The notes below the pieces were generated by a model. The model did no database searches. It was given only the letters and a program-made list of their open reading frames with translations, and had not been told where the DNA came from. From JANQHO01 sp965218075 (lineage in GTDB: Bacteria; Bacteroidota; Bacteroidia; Flavobacteriales; Schleiferiaceae), in the NCBI GenBank assembly GCA_965218075.1, contig CBDCJZ010000002.1, forward strand, positions 1-47,960: DNA of 47,960 nt, given 5' to 3'. Numbering within the stretch: position 1 is the first letter of the stretch; each line of letters starts with the position of its first letter. The position numbers and the translations under genes are program-made. Shown here piece after piece: positions 13,317-22,089 of this stretch.

Positions 13317-15621
13317 AAATTATCTCCTTTAATTTGTTTGCGTTAATTTTAAATCCCTTCTTGATCTTATGCCCCTCGCGGTGAACCTTGTATTTAATAT
13401 CATTCGATGAAAGGAAATCTTTTAACCACGAACTGAAATCTCTCGGTGCTCTTATAAAACTTCTTTCAGCATCAACAAAAGAATATAAATCGCCAATCCC
13501 TAAGACCTCATCAACTATTGCTTCACGCTCAAGTCCATGCAGGATTCTCTCTATCCATAGTTCCTCATTGGGAGAGCCTGAAAATCCGCCGATGCGAAGA
13601 CGTTTTAAATAACGATATCCCATTGTTTCATCTTTGATGCTTGAGGGGAAAAAATAAGCCTCCCACGGAGGGATATCACTAGCCGTTTTCCTGACATTAA
13701 GCCATTTATTATAAATCGAATAAGCTTCAGCGTAAATTTGAGTAATATCTTTTCTTATTTTTTGAAAATCAAACATCAATTGTGATTCATTACCGTCCAA
13801 GCTTTTTAGATCAATGATAATGTATCTTCTGGCTCCTGTCTGGTCTTTCAGCCAATACTGCTTATTAGTTGATGAGAAAATAACACATGATCGTTTTTTC
13901 TCAGCTACTGAACGTCCATAAGCCCCCCTAAAACTGTCAGTTTGAGAAGAAAAAACAGCCTTTTTCACGTCTTCACTCGTTTTTTCAAAAGCAGCCATGT
14001 CGGGAAAATCAACAATCCAAGCCTGATTAAGAAGTTCATAACATCTATTGATGTCCTTCGATATGCTGTTAGCAATTACGACAACATTGTCCATTGAGAT
14101 AACATCAAGCAATTTCGATTTGCCCTGCCCTTGTTTTCCGAAAAAAACAATTATATTATCAAGATAAGACCCTGGCTCAAAGAGCCGACGAATCAAAGAA
14201 CAAAAAATTTTTTCTCCAACAAACGGAAGATACGCTTGCATTCCTTTGTTTTCTGCTTTCTGATAAAAAGCAGGATTATCGTCTTCTGTCGGAAAACAAG
14301 AGTAGTTAAAAAAGAAATTCTCAATTCTTTTCGTCCCATCCCACTTCGTTTTAACTATTAAATCTTTTATCGGATTCACTATAAACTCTTCTTGTTCAGA
14401 AAAAACCCCCAGAGAAACATCTACCGATGATAAACTAAAGTGGGGATTATAATAAGATTGTAAATAACAAAGGACATATTTCCTCATGCTATCCATAAAA
14501 ACCTCTGATTTTTTTGATTTATCTGTTTTTTTTGTTAAATTCACCTCCACTGTAAATGTTTTTTTTATTTCGTTAAATTTTATTTTTCCCTTTAAAAATG
14601 GATCGTTTTTTATTATTTTAAATGAGTTGTCTGCACTGTTGTGCGGTACCCCGTGCTGATTCATAGAACAACCCCAGGCAGCGACAGTGTTGCCTAATGC
14701 TGCTTTTTCAGCAGCACCTTTTAACCCCCCTGGGACCCCAGGACTTTCTACTCTGCAAGGTAATGGGAGCCGGTGATGAGTTATGAATTGCTCAATGAGA
14801 TAAGGACTGTTAAAATCAGTATCGCAAGCATCAGAATTGGGCTGTAGATCACTTACGTCTAATATTGATGATTGTTTCGCCGGACAGCAAACTGTAGAAA
14901 GAATTTGTGAAAAATTTTCAATTGAAACAATATTATTCGTGGGCCAAACAATGATTTCACGGTCTTTTAAGACTGTCCAGTCAATGCGATTTACTTTTGC
15001 ATTGTCCGGCCCGCCCCAAGTGGCTACAGTGAACCCCGCTTGCTTTAGAAAATTAGCTGCTCTCACTGTCTGAACTATAATGACAATGTCGCCTTTTGGA
15101 TCGTCATTGAGTATTTCAATCGAAAAGGGCGGTTCTGGTTTCATTTTGAAATTCCAGCCGGAAGTAGTCCAAATAGCCCATAAATTATTACGACCATGAA
15201 CGACTTTCGCCATATATTGCCTAAAATTTGAGTCATGAAAAATCATTGAGTTTTCTTTGCTTATCTCTTTTGCTTTGAAACCCCCTAAAGGATCAATATA
15301 ATTGTTGTCCGGTCGGCTGCAACGGGCATCTTTTAAATCAATCTCATAACTGAAAAGTCTTTTTGAAAGATAGTCGTAGGATTGTGCTGGCGAACAATCA
15401 AAAAGATCACACAAGAGATAAACATAATTTGCAGCCGTTTTCCTTCCTGACATCTTCCACGTCGTAAATCCATTAATTGGATGACTAACGAATTCATTAG
15501 AAATATATTGTCCTTTTGGATCCATTTTTCCTTTCGGTAAAAACTCTTTCAAAAGAGACTCCCCGAATGAAGAACCAATGGTCTTCACTAACGTGTTGAT
15601 CGCAGCTTGTGATATTCTCAA
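13300..15621 (-). CDS. VirE-type primase/helicase with degenerate Toprim
   Basis: 773 residues. The C-terminal part is a virulence-associated-E-type AAA+ helicase: Walker A GKQGQGKS at 495-502, Walker B-like 'AWIVDFPDMAAF' (534-545), the family 'QTDSFRGAYGR' block, 'IFSSTNKQYWLKD' and the arginine motif 'GARRY' (596-600). At about 178-232 is a Toprim-like segment ('IVIIV......AANFLKQAGFTVATWGGP' and 'LKDREIIVWPTNN'). The catalytic Glu of the usual VEGEK is Gln184, and the Asp-x-Asp after 'IIVWP' is Thr-Asn-Asn (228-230). That predicts no Toprim chemistry, so it may act only as helicase. Overlaps the nuclease gene by four bases. Confidence 0.78.
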   Translation of the reverse strand: MRISQAAINTLVKTIGSSFGESLLKEFLPKGKMDPKGQYISNEFVSHPINGFTTWKMSGRKTAANYVYLLCDLFDCSPAQSYDYLSKRLFSYEIDLKDARCSRPDNNYIDPLGGFKAKEISKENSMIFHDSNFRQYMAKVVHGRNNLWAIWTTSGWNFKMKPEPPFSIEILNDDPKGDIVIIVQTVRAANFLKQAGFTVATWGGPDNAKVNRIDWTVLKDREIIVWPTNNIVSIENFSQILSTVCCPAKQSSILDVSDLQPNSDACDTDFNSPYLIEQFITHHRLPLPCRVESPGVPGGLKGAAEKAALGNTVAAWGCSMNQHGVPHNSADNSFKIIKNDPFLKGKIKFNEIKKTFTVEVNLTKKTDKSKKSEVFMDSMRKYVLCYLQSYYNPHFSLSSVDVSLGVFSEQEEFIVNPIKDLIVKTKWDGTKRIENFFFNYSCFPTEDDNPAFYQKAENKGMQAYLPFVGEKIFCSLIRRLFEPGSYLDNIIVFFGKQGQGKSKLLDVISMDNVVVIANSISKDINRCYELLNQAWIVDFPDMAAFEKTSEDVKKAVFSSQTDSFRGAYGRSVAEKKRSCVIFSSTNKQYWLKDQTGARRYIIIDLKSLDGNESQLMFDFQKIRKDITQIYAEAYSIYNKWLNVRKTASDIPPWEAYFFPSSIKDETMGYRYLKRLRIGGFSGSPNEELWIERILHGLEREAIVDEVLGIGDLYSFVDAERSFIRAPRDFSSWLKDFLSSNDIKYKVHREGHKIKKGFKINANKLKEIIYGISS

Positions 15622-16025
15622 TCCAACCCTCCATATTTTTTTTCAATAAATTCATCTAGCGAATAAACCACTGAATAATTAACCCCCAAATCCTTCATCT
15701 GCTCCATGAATAATTTCTGGTCTTGTGATAATTTTAATTTTCCTGTTTTCACTTCACAGAGAAAAAACTCATTGAGAGACGAAACTCTGTCTTTCTTAAA
15801 TCCAAAAGTATCAGGAAATCCTTTTGGCAAACCAGTTCTAAACGGCCTCAAATTTGTTAATGTTTTTTTATAACCAGGCAGAGGTTTGACGTGGAAATGC
15901 CGTGGATGAACCCAGGAAAACGTCCCTTCCCAAGCTGTGCCGACATTAACTCTCCAGAGCCTGTCCCCACGTCTGGAAGCTTCAACTTGCATGAGCTTGA
16001 TAATATCCCCCTCAACAGTTCCCAT
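15618..16025 (-). CDS. VRR-NUC family nuclease
   Basis: 135 residues. The PD-(D/E)xK-like core is visible: Glu near the N-terminus ('EGDIIKLMQVEA'), then 'GFPDTFGF', 'FFLCEVKTGKLKLSQDQKLFMEQMKDLGV', giving Asp, Glu-x-Lys and the Gln/helix that follow in VRR-NUC proteins. Stand-alone phage members cut structured DNA, including Holliday junctions. It shares single-base overlap with the helicase gene before it and four bases with the next, so this is one operon. Probably involved in recombination-dependent replication or resolving concatemers before packaging. Confidence 0.82.
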   Translation of the reverse strand: MGTVEGDIIKLMQVEASRRGDRLWRVNVGTAWEGTFSWVHPRHFHVKPLPGYKKTLTNLRPFRTGLPKGFPDTFGFKKDRVSSLNEFFLCEVKTGKLKLSQDQKLFMEQMKDLGVNYSVVYSLDEFIEKKYGGLD

Positions 16026-17470
16026 TAAAAAAGACTCTCCCCGTTTTTGATTTTTCTCCAGGCAATATTTGCCCAGTTTTTTTTATAACCATTTCTCCCT
16101 GCGAAAATCAAACATGAAACGTAACTGTTTAATGATTTTAAAGACTTTTTCCTCTCTGTTAATTCATTAAATTTTTCAGTAGCCGAACCTCTTTGATTGT
16201 TCTTCAACCAAAAAATGGAAAAATTTTCTAACCCTTTCTCATGTGCTGTCATCATACGATCATACCACGAATAATGGACAGATGTTGTTCCCGAAACGAT
16301 TTCTGGAGCAATGGCCTCACCGACCGGTGATCTGTAATTGCAATATGGGCACAAAATCGGGCCAAAAAGATAAATTCCACCACAGCTAGGGCATTCTTTC
16401 GTTTTAACATCGGGGTTTTTTTTCTTTGAACCGGCCAAAGTCCATGAAATCGGGGTGTCGGGAAAGCCGCCTGCATACCTCCAGTTCTCAACAAAATCAA
16501 TGATTATAGACTTTGATCCATCATCTTTTAAGCGTAAAACTCGACCGTCCCTTTGGCGTTTGGATATCACTGATGATGTTGGTGCTAAATCTAAAAGCCC
16601 AACTGCATTCGGTGAATTGAACCCCTCCGTAAATAACCGGACGTTGGATAAAAGTGTTATTTCACCTTTTTCGAATCGGGTAATAACACTCGAACGCAAA
16701 TCATCATTTGATGAGCCGTCGAGATGGGCCGAAGAAATTCCTTTTTTTTCGAATTCAGCAACCAATTCTTTTGATTTATTGATTGTTGAACAAAACGCTA
16801 TCGTAGCTCTCCCTTTGAGATTTCTCAAACAATATTGTTCCCAGACATCACCAATTATCACTCGTTTTTCAGCCTCTGCATCCATTGATTTTTGAGTTTT
16901 TCTGTCTTCAATATGAACTGTTCGTTGAGCCTGATAATAAATGAAATTAGCTAAATAATTATGCTCTATATGCCAGGAAATGTCGGGTACAGGAATTATA
17001 TGAGAAAAAAAACAATCAAGTCCCTTCCCGTCAGTCCGACCAGGCGTTGCTGTCAGCCCGACTCTCTGGCAGCCAGGGAAGAATTTAATGATTTTCTCCC
17101 ATGATGAAGCCCGGCAGTGATGAGCTTCATCGAAAATCAGTTTACTTGGCTTTCTGATGACAGCATCTAATCTACTAACTAACGTCATAACTGAACAAAT
17201 TTGTACCATTGAATAAGGGTTGATTGTGGCTTTTGCTGAGAGAATTCCGCAATCAATGCCTAAATTATTAAATTCAAGGAATGATTGTCGAATCAACTCT
17301 TGACGATGTACGTTGAAAAAAACAACCTCACCTTTTTTTATGCAACTTTTTATGTAATGAGCTGCTATCAGGGTTTTCCCGCCGCCCGTCGGAGCACAAA
17401 AAATGGGATGACCTTCTGACGTAATGAGTTCATTTAAGGCCTCCATTTGGTGAGCATACAGCTCTTTCAT
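16025..17470 (-). CDS. DEAH-box superfamily 2 helicase with C-terminal zinc ribbon
   Basis: 481 residues. Motif I 'APTGGGKT' (26-33), motif II 'DEAH' (114-117), motif III-like 'LTATPGR' (139-145), motif VI-like 'QRDGRVLR'. A zinc ribbon 'CPSCGGIYLFGPILCPYC' follows the second RecA domain. The layout matches phage SSL2/RadD-like DNA helicases that act in recombination and fork repair. It starts four bases into the preceding small gene. No nuclease domain is fused; the adjacent VRR-NUC protein may supply it. Confidence 0.86.
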   Translation of the reverse strand: MKELYAHQMEALNELITSEGHPIFCAPTGGGKTLIAAHYIKSCIKKGEVVFFNVHRQELIRQSFLEFNNLGIDCGILSAKATINPYSMVQICSVMTLVSRLDAVIRKPSKLIFDEAHHCRASSWEKIIKFFPGCQRVGLTATPGRTDGKGLDCFFSHIIPVPDISWHIEHNYLANFIYYQAQRTVHIEDRKTQKSMDAEAEKRVIIGDVWEQYCLRNLKGRATIAFCSTINKSKELVAEFEKKGISSAHLDGSSNDDLRSSVITRFEKGEITLLSNVRLFTEGFNSPNAVGLLDLAPTSSVISKRQRDGRVLRLKDDGSKSIIIDFVENWRYAGGFPDTPISWTLAGSKKKNPDVKTKECPSCGGIYLFGPILCPYCNYRSPVGEAIAPEIVSGTTSVHYSWYDRMMTAHEKGLENFSIFWLKNNQRGSATEKFNELTERKKSLKSLNSYVSCLIFAGRNGYKKNWANIAWRKIKNGESLF

Positions 17471-17739
17471 AAAACGATGCTTCCGGGTAACGGCCCGGGC
17501 GGAAATTTATTAAAAGCTTTGATTATCGCCATTTTCAACTCTTCATCAGATGACTGGAAAAAATCTTGATTGTTTTTTAATGAGCAAAATTTAACCCAAA
17601 TGTCCATCTCATATTTCCCCCAGGGCTTTCCCGGACCCTCAAAAATAATTTTACCGTATTGAATCCAAAATGGTCGCAGCTTATTAGAACCGACTAAATA
17701 TGAATAATTTCTTATTTCTTCCATCTCTAATTGGCCCAT
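17467..17739 (-). CDS. Small hypothetical protein of the recombination operon
   Basis: 90 residues if started at 17739. A second ATG at 17724, just after the stop of the upstream gene, would give 85. Mixed alpha/beta, aromatic-rich, with a Pro-rich C-terminus ('KFPPGPLPGS'). Overlaps neighbours on both sides (13 bases upstream, 4 downstream), so it is co-translated with the RecT-like protein and helicase. No recognised family. Its place suggests an accessory factor to either. Confidence 0.65.
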   Translation of the reverse strand: MGQLEMEEIRNYSYLVGSNKLRPFWIQYGKIIFEGPGKPWGKYEMDIWVKFCSLKNNQDFFQSSDEELKMAIIKAFNKFPPGPLPGSIVL

Positions 17740-18569
17740 TGAGCAAAACGATCTTTCGGTTCAGGTTCTTTTAGGGACTCATCCCTCTGCTCAGACTCAC
17801 TTTCGATTTGCGGCGGGGGGGTGTCCTCTTCGGGACGCTCAGCCTCTTCCTTAGGCTCTACAGACGCTGATTTATTCTCCCCCCACGACTGAGCACGATT
17901 AGCCTTTTCACTGACTTCTTCTTCCGGGAACGAATCTTCAGTGAAGTTAATGCCACAGCTCGCCAATGCTTCAGCGAAATAATGACGAATCAATCTGTTA
18001 CCGGCACAAGTCTCCCATTTCTGGGCCGAGTGTTTCGACCATACAGCATTATTCTTGCCGTCTGATTTTTTCTGTTTTAAATACCAATTTCCGGTATTTT
18101 TCACAATTGAAACTGACATTTTTTCAAGGTCTGTCAGCTTCACTATTTTCTTAAGTAAAGGAAGTTTTTCGCATCCCTTGCGGCTCCCTACCGCAACGGC
18201 GGCAATAGGATAAGAAAAAATGTTTGAATTTTCGTCGTCAATTCGTCTTTGTTTCTCATCTATCAAATATGTGCAATAATAAGAAAGAATTCCTTTCTGT
18301 TGGGCTAATATCTGAGGCCCTTGCGAGTGAAAATGAGGAAGCTTTATTGTTCTCGCAGGGAACCAAACCCACTTCAGCATGAAGACAATTCCAGCATAAT
18401 GATGAAATCCCATTTTCCACAAAGCAGCAATTGTTTCCATTAACCTGTCAATCATTAGTCCGTCATTATAGTTTGGTTTTTTTGGTTCAGAGAAAAAACC
18501 ATCAGGAACCATTGCTCTTTTGATAATTATATCAAAAATATTCTTTTTTTCTTTTTGTTCTTCTGTCAT
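17727..18569 (-). CDS. Probable RecT-family single-strand annealing protein
   Basis: 280 residues from the ATG at 18569, which has AAGGAAAAATAAA before it (an in-frame TTG at 18587 is less likely). Residues ~35-215 show a RecT-like order: a helical 'MIDRLMETIAALWKMGF', a beta-rich core, and 'VWSKHSAQKWETCAGNRLIRHYFAEAL', which resembles the family's 'W.k.p..M..k.al.r..r.aF'. The last ~65 residues are acidic and Pro/Glu-rich, probably disordered. It would anneal single strands in recombination, fitting the neighbouring ATPase, helicase and nuclease. The similarity is weak by eye, so another DNA-binding role is possible. Confidence 0.55.
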   Translation of the reverse strand: MTEEQKEKKNIFDIIIKRAMVPDGFFSEPKKPNYNDGLMIDRLMETIAALWKMGFHHYAGIVFMLKWVWFPARTIKLPHFHSQGPQILAQQKGILSYYCTYLIDEKQRRIDDENSNIFSYPIAAVAVGSRKGCEKLPLLKKIVKLTDLEKMSVSIVKNTGNWYLKQKKSDGKNNAVWSKHSAQKWETCAGNRLIRHYFAEALASCGINFTEDSFPEEEVSEKANRAQSWGENKSASVEPKEEAERPEEDTPPPQIESESEQRDESLKEPEPKDRFAQWAN

Positions 18570-18570
18570 T

Positions 18571-20007
18571 TTATTTTTCCTTTTCAATTTGATGATTTAG
18601 CCAATCCCCGCCCATCGGAGAGTCTGAAACTGATGTTAAAATTAATTGTATCTCTTTTTCTTTTGCACAGATTTCTAATCTCTTAATAGTGTTCGAGTCC
18701 AAGCTCTCAGCTCGATCAAAAAAAATCAGAGAGCCAGGCTTGGAGTTTAGAATTTGTAAACGCATACCCAATTCCATCCTCTCACTTGTAGATAATCCTT
18801 CGACTGGCAGATCATGCCAGTATAACTGGCCCTCATCATTAGATTTCAGGCCAGGAACTTTTGCTGAGACTTGTGCCATTTTTTTCTTTTTTAATTTCTT
18901 AAAAATATCGAAAACAGCACCACGGTAATCGTCATACGCCGTTTTATCTGACTCGTAAAGTGAAACAGATTTTTGATACTCCTTCACTTGTGATTTTATG
19001 GACAATACAATCAAAGAAATGTTTTCTTGTGTTTTTAACTCTGAAATTTTTTCCAGAATTTTATGCTGACTGGCTGGCTCAGGCTTAATAGCCTGATTCT
19101 TTTCAGCCAGTTTTTGATTGAAGATTTTTAAAAAAATATTTTCTTTTTCTTTGGCAGACTCTATTTTAACCTTCAAAAGATTCATTTCTTCATTCAGCAA
19201 TTGAAGTGAATTTTTGGTTTTTTCATAATCATCTTTCGCTCGATCAGCCGAAGCAACACAAATACCGTATTCTGAAAGTAGAAGATCAAAATTATCTTGT
19301 ATGTTTTTCAAAGCCACTTCTTCAGCAATTCGTTGCTCCATGATTTCCGAATGAGGTGCGACCTTATCTGGTGAGAATTGATACTCTTCGTTAAAATTTT
19401 CAACTCTTTCGGCACAATCCTTCTCTTTGGTTTCCATCCAACCTTTTGATCTTTTCAACTCTTGAAATAACCCTTCCCTGTGTTTTTTCATCATTTTTTC
19501 GATTAAACTCAAAACCTTTAATCCTGGCATAGAGAAATCGAAATCAGAAACATTGACAGGAATGCCGATAATATCTTCCTTGCAAATAGGCACATTAACT
19601 AAATTAAGAATTTTCTGCTCTGATTTTTCTCCGAGAATATCTTCTGGAGAAAACATCTCAGGCTTAAAATGTTCTCTTATAACATCAGCCATTCTTTTAA
19701 CCGGCTGCCCAGTGTCAGCATACACTAAGCTGCATGACTGGCCTGTCTCTAACGATATATTTCGTTCAAGCAACAAAAGATCATTGTCTCCATGCATCCT
19801 AACCCAAACACGGATACAAGCTCTAGTCTCCTCATTATTGATAAGTTCTTTTGATTTTTTGCCGGGGCCAAAAAAAGCGACCATTAAAGCTTTGAAAACT
19901 GTAGTTTTACCTTGTGCGTTGTTCCCAAAAAAATTAGTGATTTCAGTCAGTTGATATTTTTTGTTTTTAATTCCCATGAAATTAATTATATGTATTTGTT
20001 CAATCAT
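18571..20007 (-). CDS. RecF/SMC-like ATPase
   Basis: 478 residues. Walker A 'GNNAQGKTT' at 28-36. A long coiled-coil-like middle (about 180-340) rich in Lys, Glu and Gln follows. Then come a signature-like 'GLSTSERMELG' and Walker B 'LIFFDRAESLD', in which the usual catalytic Glu after Asp is Arg, as I have seen in small phage AAA ATPases of this group. ABC-type ATPases of this kind load or clamp recombinases or work with a nuclease like SbcC. First gene of the replication/recombination operon. Ribosome site AAGGGG eight bases upstream. Confidence 0.82.
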   Translation of the reverse strand: MIEQIHIINFMGIKNKKYQLTEITNFFGNNAQGKTTVFKALMVAFFGPGKKSKELINNEETRACIRVWVRMHGDNDLLLLERNISLETGQSCSLVYADTGQPVKRMADVIREHFKPEMFSPEDILGEKSEQKILNLVNVPICKEDIIGIPVNVSDFDFSMPGLKVLSLIEKMMKKHREGLFQELKRSKGWMETKEKDCAERVENFNEEYQFSPDKVAPHSEIMEQRIAEEVALKNIQDNFDLLLSEYGICVASADRAKDDYEKTKNSLQLLNEEMNLLKVKIESAKEKENIFLKIFNQKLAEKNQAIKPEPASQHKILEKISELKTQENISLIVLSIKSQVKEYQKSVSLYESDKTAYDDYRGAVFDIFKKLKKKKMAQVSAKVPGLKSNDEGQLYWHDLPVEGLSTSERMELGMRLQILNSKPGSLIFFDRAESLDSNTIKRLEICAKEKEIQLILTSVSDSPMGGDWLNHQIEKEK

Positions 20008-20086
20008 TGTCTTTTCCCCTTGTTTTTCTGTTTATCTTGTTTTATAACAAAAACATTGTCAATTAAAAAAAAAAGGAGAAATAAAA
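20008..20086. promoter_or_regulatory. Divergent promoter region
   Basis: Rightward: TTGTTT at 20020-20025, 17-base spacer, TATAAC at 20043-20048, reading into the gene at 20087. Leftward: a perfect TTGACA (plus-strand TGTCAA at 20057-20062), but its -10 is unclear. The two overlap, so the replication operon and the small plus-strand genes may be switched against each other. Confidence 0.4.
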
Positions 20087-20431
20087 ATGGCTGAAAAAAA
20101 AAGAGTATTACAGTTTTATAATGATTATTTTGAGATCAATAATATGAAAAAAAATGGGGCAAGAATTGGAGCCAAACGATTAGCTGACTTTGCTGAAAAA
20201 TATGGCGAATTACCGTGGGGACAAGGGGATTTAAAGGCGATTTATGGAACCCCAAAACGGGCAATGGAAGCTTCAGTTAAACGGAAAATCGATCAACCGG
20301 AGATAATAAGTTTCGTGAGAAAATCCTTGGCTTCAGGAATGCGTCATTATCAAATAGCGGCTTTGATTGGTTCTTCATTGCCACCATTTGGTCAAATAAT
20401 GAAGAAAATCAGGGGGATGAAAGATGAATGA
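20087..20431 (+). CDS. Hypothetical protein, possible HTH DNA-binding
   Basis: 114 residues, basic. Strong ribosome site (AAGGAG, nine bases upstream). Residues ~78-108 ('LASGMRHYQIAALIGSSLPPFGQIMKKI') have the spacing of a helix-turn-helix. It lies across a divergent promoter from the replication operon, the usual place of a regulator. Role inferred from that only. Confidence 0.6.
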   Translation: MAEKKRVLQFYNDYFEINNMKKNGARIGAKRLADFAEKYGELPWGQGDLKAIYGTPKRAMEASVKRKIDQPEIISFVRKSLASGMRHYQIAALIGSSLPPFGQIMKKIRGMKDE

Positions 20432-20855
20432 ACATTATTTCAATGAATTTCTTGCTCGTCTTGAATCTTGTCGTGAACTGAACTATCCAAAAAGCATTCT
20501 TTATTCCTTTTGTGTTCTCATTCAAAAGAAAATTCAGCCTTCTTATCCAAGAAATCTCTGGCTGAGTCGAATTCAACCTTACTTTTCCGGAAAAGAAAAA
20601 TACTTAAAAATTATTGAAAAAAACTCAAGAGTAGACGCTGTTCTATATTATTTTCTACTTTCGTTTAATTTTTATGAGTTCCCCCCGCCGGACAAATATT
20701 CATTTATTTACAATCACGAAGTCTTGTTTTCAATTATTTCTGCAATTGACGATAATTTCGAACGCTATGCATCTGAGGCAATTTGGAGTATGAATTTACA
20801 GCAGAAAGCTGGAGCACGAAACCTGGAACGAAAATTAAAAAAAACAGACACTTGA
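20424..20855 (+). CDS. Hypothetical protein
   Basis: 143 residues, overlapping the preceding gene by eight bases with its ribosome site (AGGGGGATG) inside it. Aromatic-rich, mostly helical, no membrane segment. 'FPPPDKYSFIYNHEVLFSII' is the only compact hydrophobic stretch. No family recognised. Confidence 0.65.
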   Translation: MNEHYFNEFLARLESCRELNYPKSILYSFCVLIQKKIQPSYPRNLWLSRIQPYFSGKEKYLKIIEKNSRVDAVLYYFLLSFNFYEFPPPDKYSFIYNHEVLFSIISAIDDNFERYASEAIWSMNLQQKAGARNLERKLKKTDT

Positions 20856-20873
20856 GATAAGAGGAGTAATAAA

Positions 20874-21341
20874 ATGAATTTTAAATCAACTAAACCCTTA
20901 TCAGATAATCCCGGTACGGCACTGATTCAATGTGTGACAGACATGGAAATATGCGAAAATAATCCCAACTATGTAATTGATATGGACAAATTACACGCAG
21001 TAATAGATTATGATGGAATATTTATATGCAGTATCTGCCTTGGGGGTAGTCATTTGGCCCGAAAAGTCAATAATATATGGGGCCTCCCCCTCCCTAACTT
21101 CTCTAGAACGGAAAACGACAGAATTCTAAGCATGGACAGATTCAGAAAGAATTATTTTATAGAAGGCTTACATCGTTTTTTTAAAAACGATCCCACAGTA
21201 AATAAAAGCAGCTTGATACACTCTTTTTGTTGTAATTACTTTATTCATTTCGAAGATTTCCCGGATTATCATGATGACCCAGATACTTTTAAAAACCTCA
21301 TGCTTCTGATTGGTCATGCAATGGAAGATTGGTTTGCATAA
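20874..21341 (+). CDS. Hypothetical protein with CxxC
   Basis: 155 residues, ribosome site AGAGGAG eight bases before the ATG. A 'FICSICLGGSHLARK' segment near residue 50 gives one Cys-x2-Cys pair, and Cys118/119 region 'HSFCCNYF' could complete a metal site. Otherwise acidic and aromatic. The stop overlaps the next ATG as TAATG, so the following short gene is coupled. Confidence 0.65.
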   Translation: MNFKSTKPLSDNPGTALIQCVTDMEICENNPNYVIDMDKLHAVIDYDGIFICSICLGGSHLARKVNNIWGLPLPNFSRTENDRILSMDRFRKNYFIEGLHRFFKNDPTVNKSSLIHSFCCNYFIHFEDFPDYHDDPDTFKNLMLLIGHAMEDWFA

Positions 21342-21496
21342 TGAAAGAATCTAAAAAACAAAAGAAGATTTACAGGGAGTTTTTAAAGTCCTTTGAATTA
21401 CAAAAAAGTGATCTTGAATATGAGTTGTATGTTCTTGATTCTAAAATAAATAAAATCAAAGAGATGATTTTATGCCTCGACTTATCTTCCCGATAA
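21341..21496 (+). CDS. Short coiled-coil-like protein, 51 residues
   Basis: Starts at TAATG shared with the previous stop and ends at TAATG shared with the next start (21494-21498). Lys/Glu-rich single helix with Leu/Ile heptads ('LQKSDLEYELYVLDSKINKIKEMI'), a likely small coiled coil. The paired overlaps argue it is translated and that the next gene starts at 21496. Confidence 0.55.
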   Translation: MKESKKQKKIYREFLKSFELQKSDLEYELYVLDSKINKIKEMILCLDLSSR

Positions 21497-22089
21497 TGAT
21501 GAACGTTTTAGTAGCCTGCGAGTTCTCCGGGATTGTCCGGAACGCTTTTCAGAAAAAGGGACATTACGTTATTTCCTGCGATTATTTGGCTTCAACATCA
21601 AAAATATTGTCAAGAAGTTCTCACTATGTTGGTGATGTCATGAACATTTTAAAAAACAAAAAATTTGAATTTGATTTAATGATTGCTTTTCCACCGTGCA
21701 CATACTTGTGCCGTTCTGGGGCAATTTGGTGGAAGCGTCAACCATGGCGATTAGATGAACAGAAGAAAAGCTTGGAATTTGTCCGTTTTCTGTTGAATTT
21801 TAATTCTATTAAAAAAATAGCTCTTGAAAACCCGGTGGGAATCATTTCCACTAAAATCCGAAAACCGGATCAATATGTGTCACCGCATCAATTTGGTCAT
21901 GATTATTCAAAAAAAACAGGGTTGTGGCTTAAGAATCTTCCCTGTTTGAAACCCACAAAAATCATGAAGAATTATAAATCCTGGAATCAGTACAAACCCT
22001 GGAGTAAAGGCTATAAATCCCCAGGGTGGCGTTTTCGGGTTATGTTTCATTCAGGTATAGCAAATGCCATGGCAGATCAATGGAGCTAA
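21496..22089 (+). CDS. DNA cytosine-methylase-like phage protein
   Basis: 197 residues if begun at the coupled ATG 21496. An in-frame ATG at 21472 would add eight residues not typical of the family. Start 'NVLVACEFSGIVRNAF' matches the SAM-binding first strand common to this phage family. 'FPPCTYLCRSG' corresponds to the catalytic Pro-Cys motif IV and 'ALENPVGI' to motif VI (usually Glu-Asn-Val). Target-recognition and Gln-Arg-Arg motifs of full C5 methylases are missing, so activity on DNA is uncertain. Convergent with the endolysin gene, overlapping it by four bases. Confidence 0.75.
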   Translation: MMNVLVACEFSGIVRNAFQKKGHYVISCDYLASTSKILSRSSHYVGDVMNILKNKKFEFDLMIAFPPCTYLCRSGAIWWKRQPWRLDEQKKSLEFVRFLLNFNSIKKIALENPVGIISTKIRKPDQYVSPHQFGHDYSKKTGLWLKNLPCLKPTKIMKNYKSWNQYKPWSKGYKSPGWRFRVMFHSGIANAMADQWS

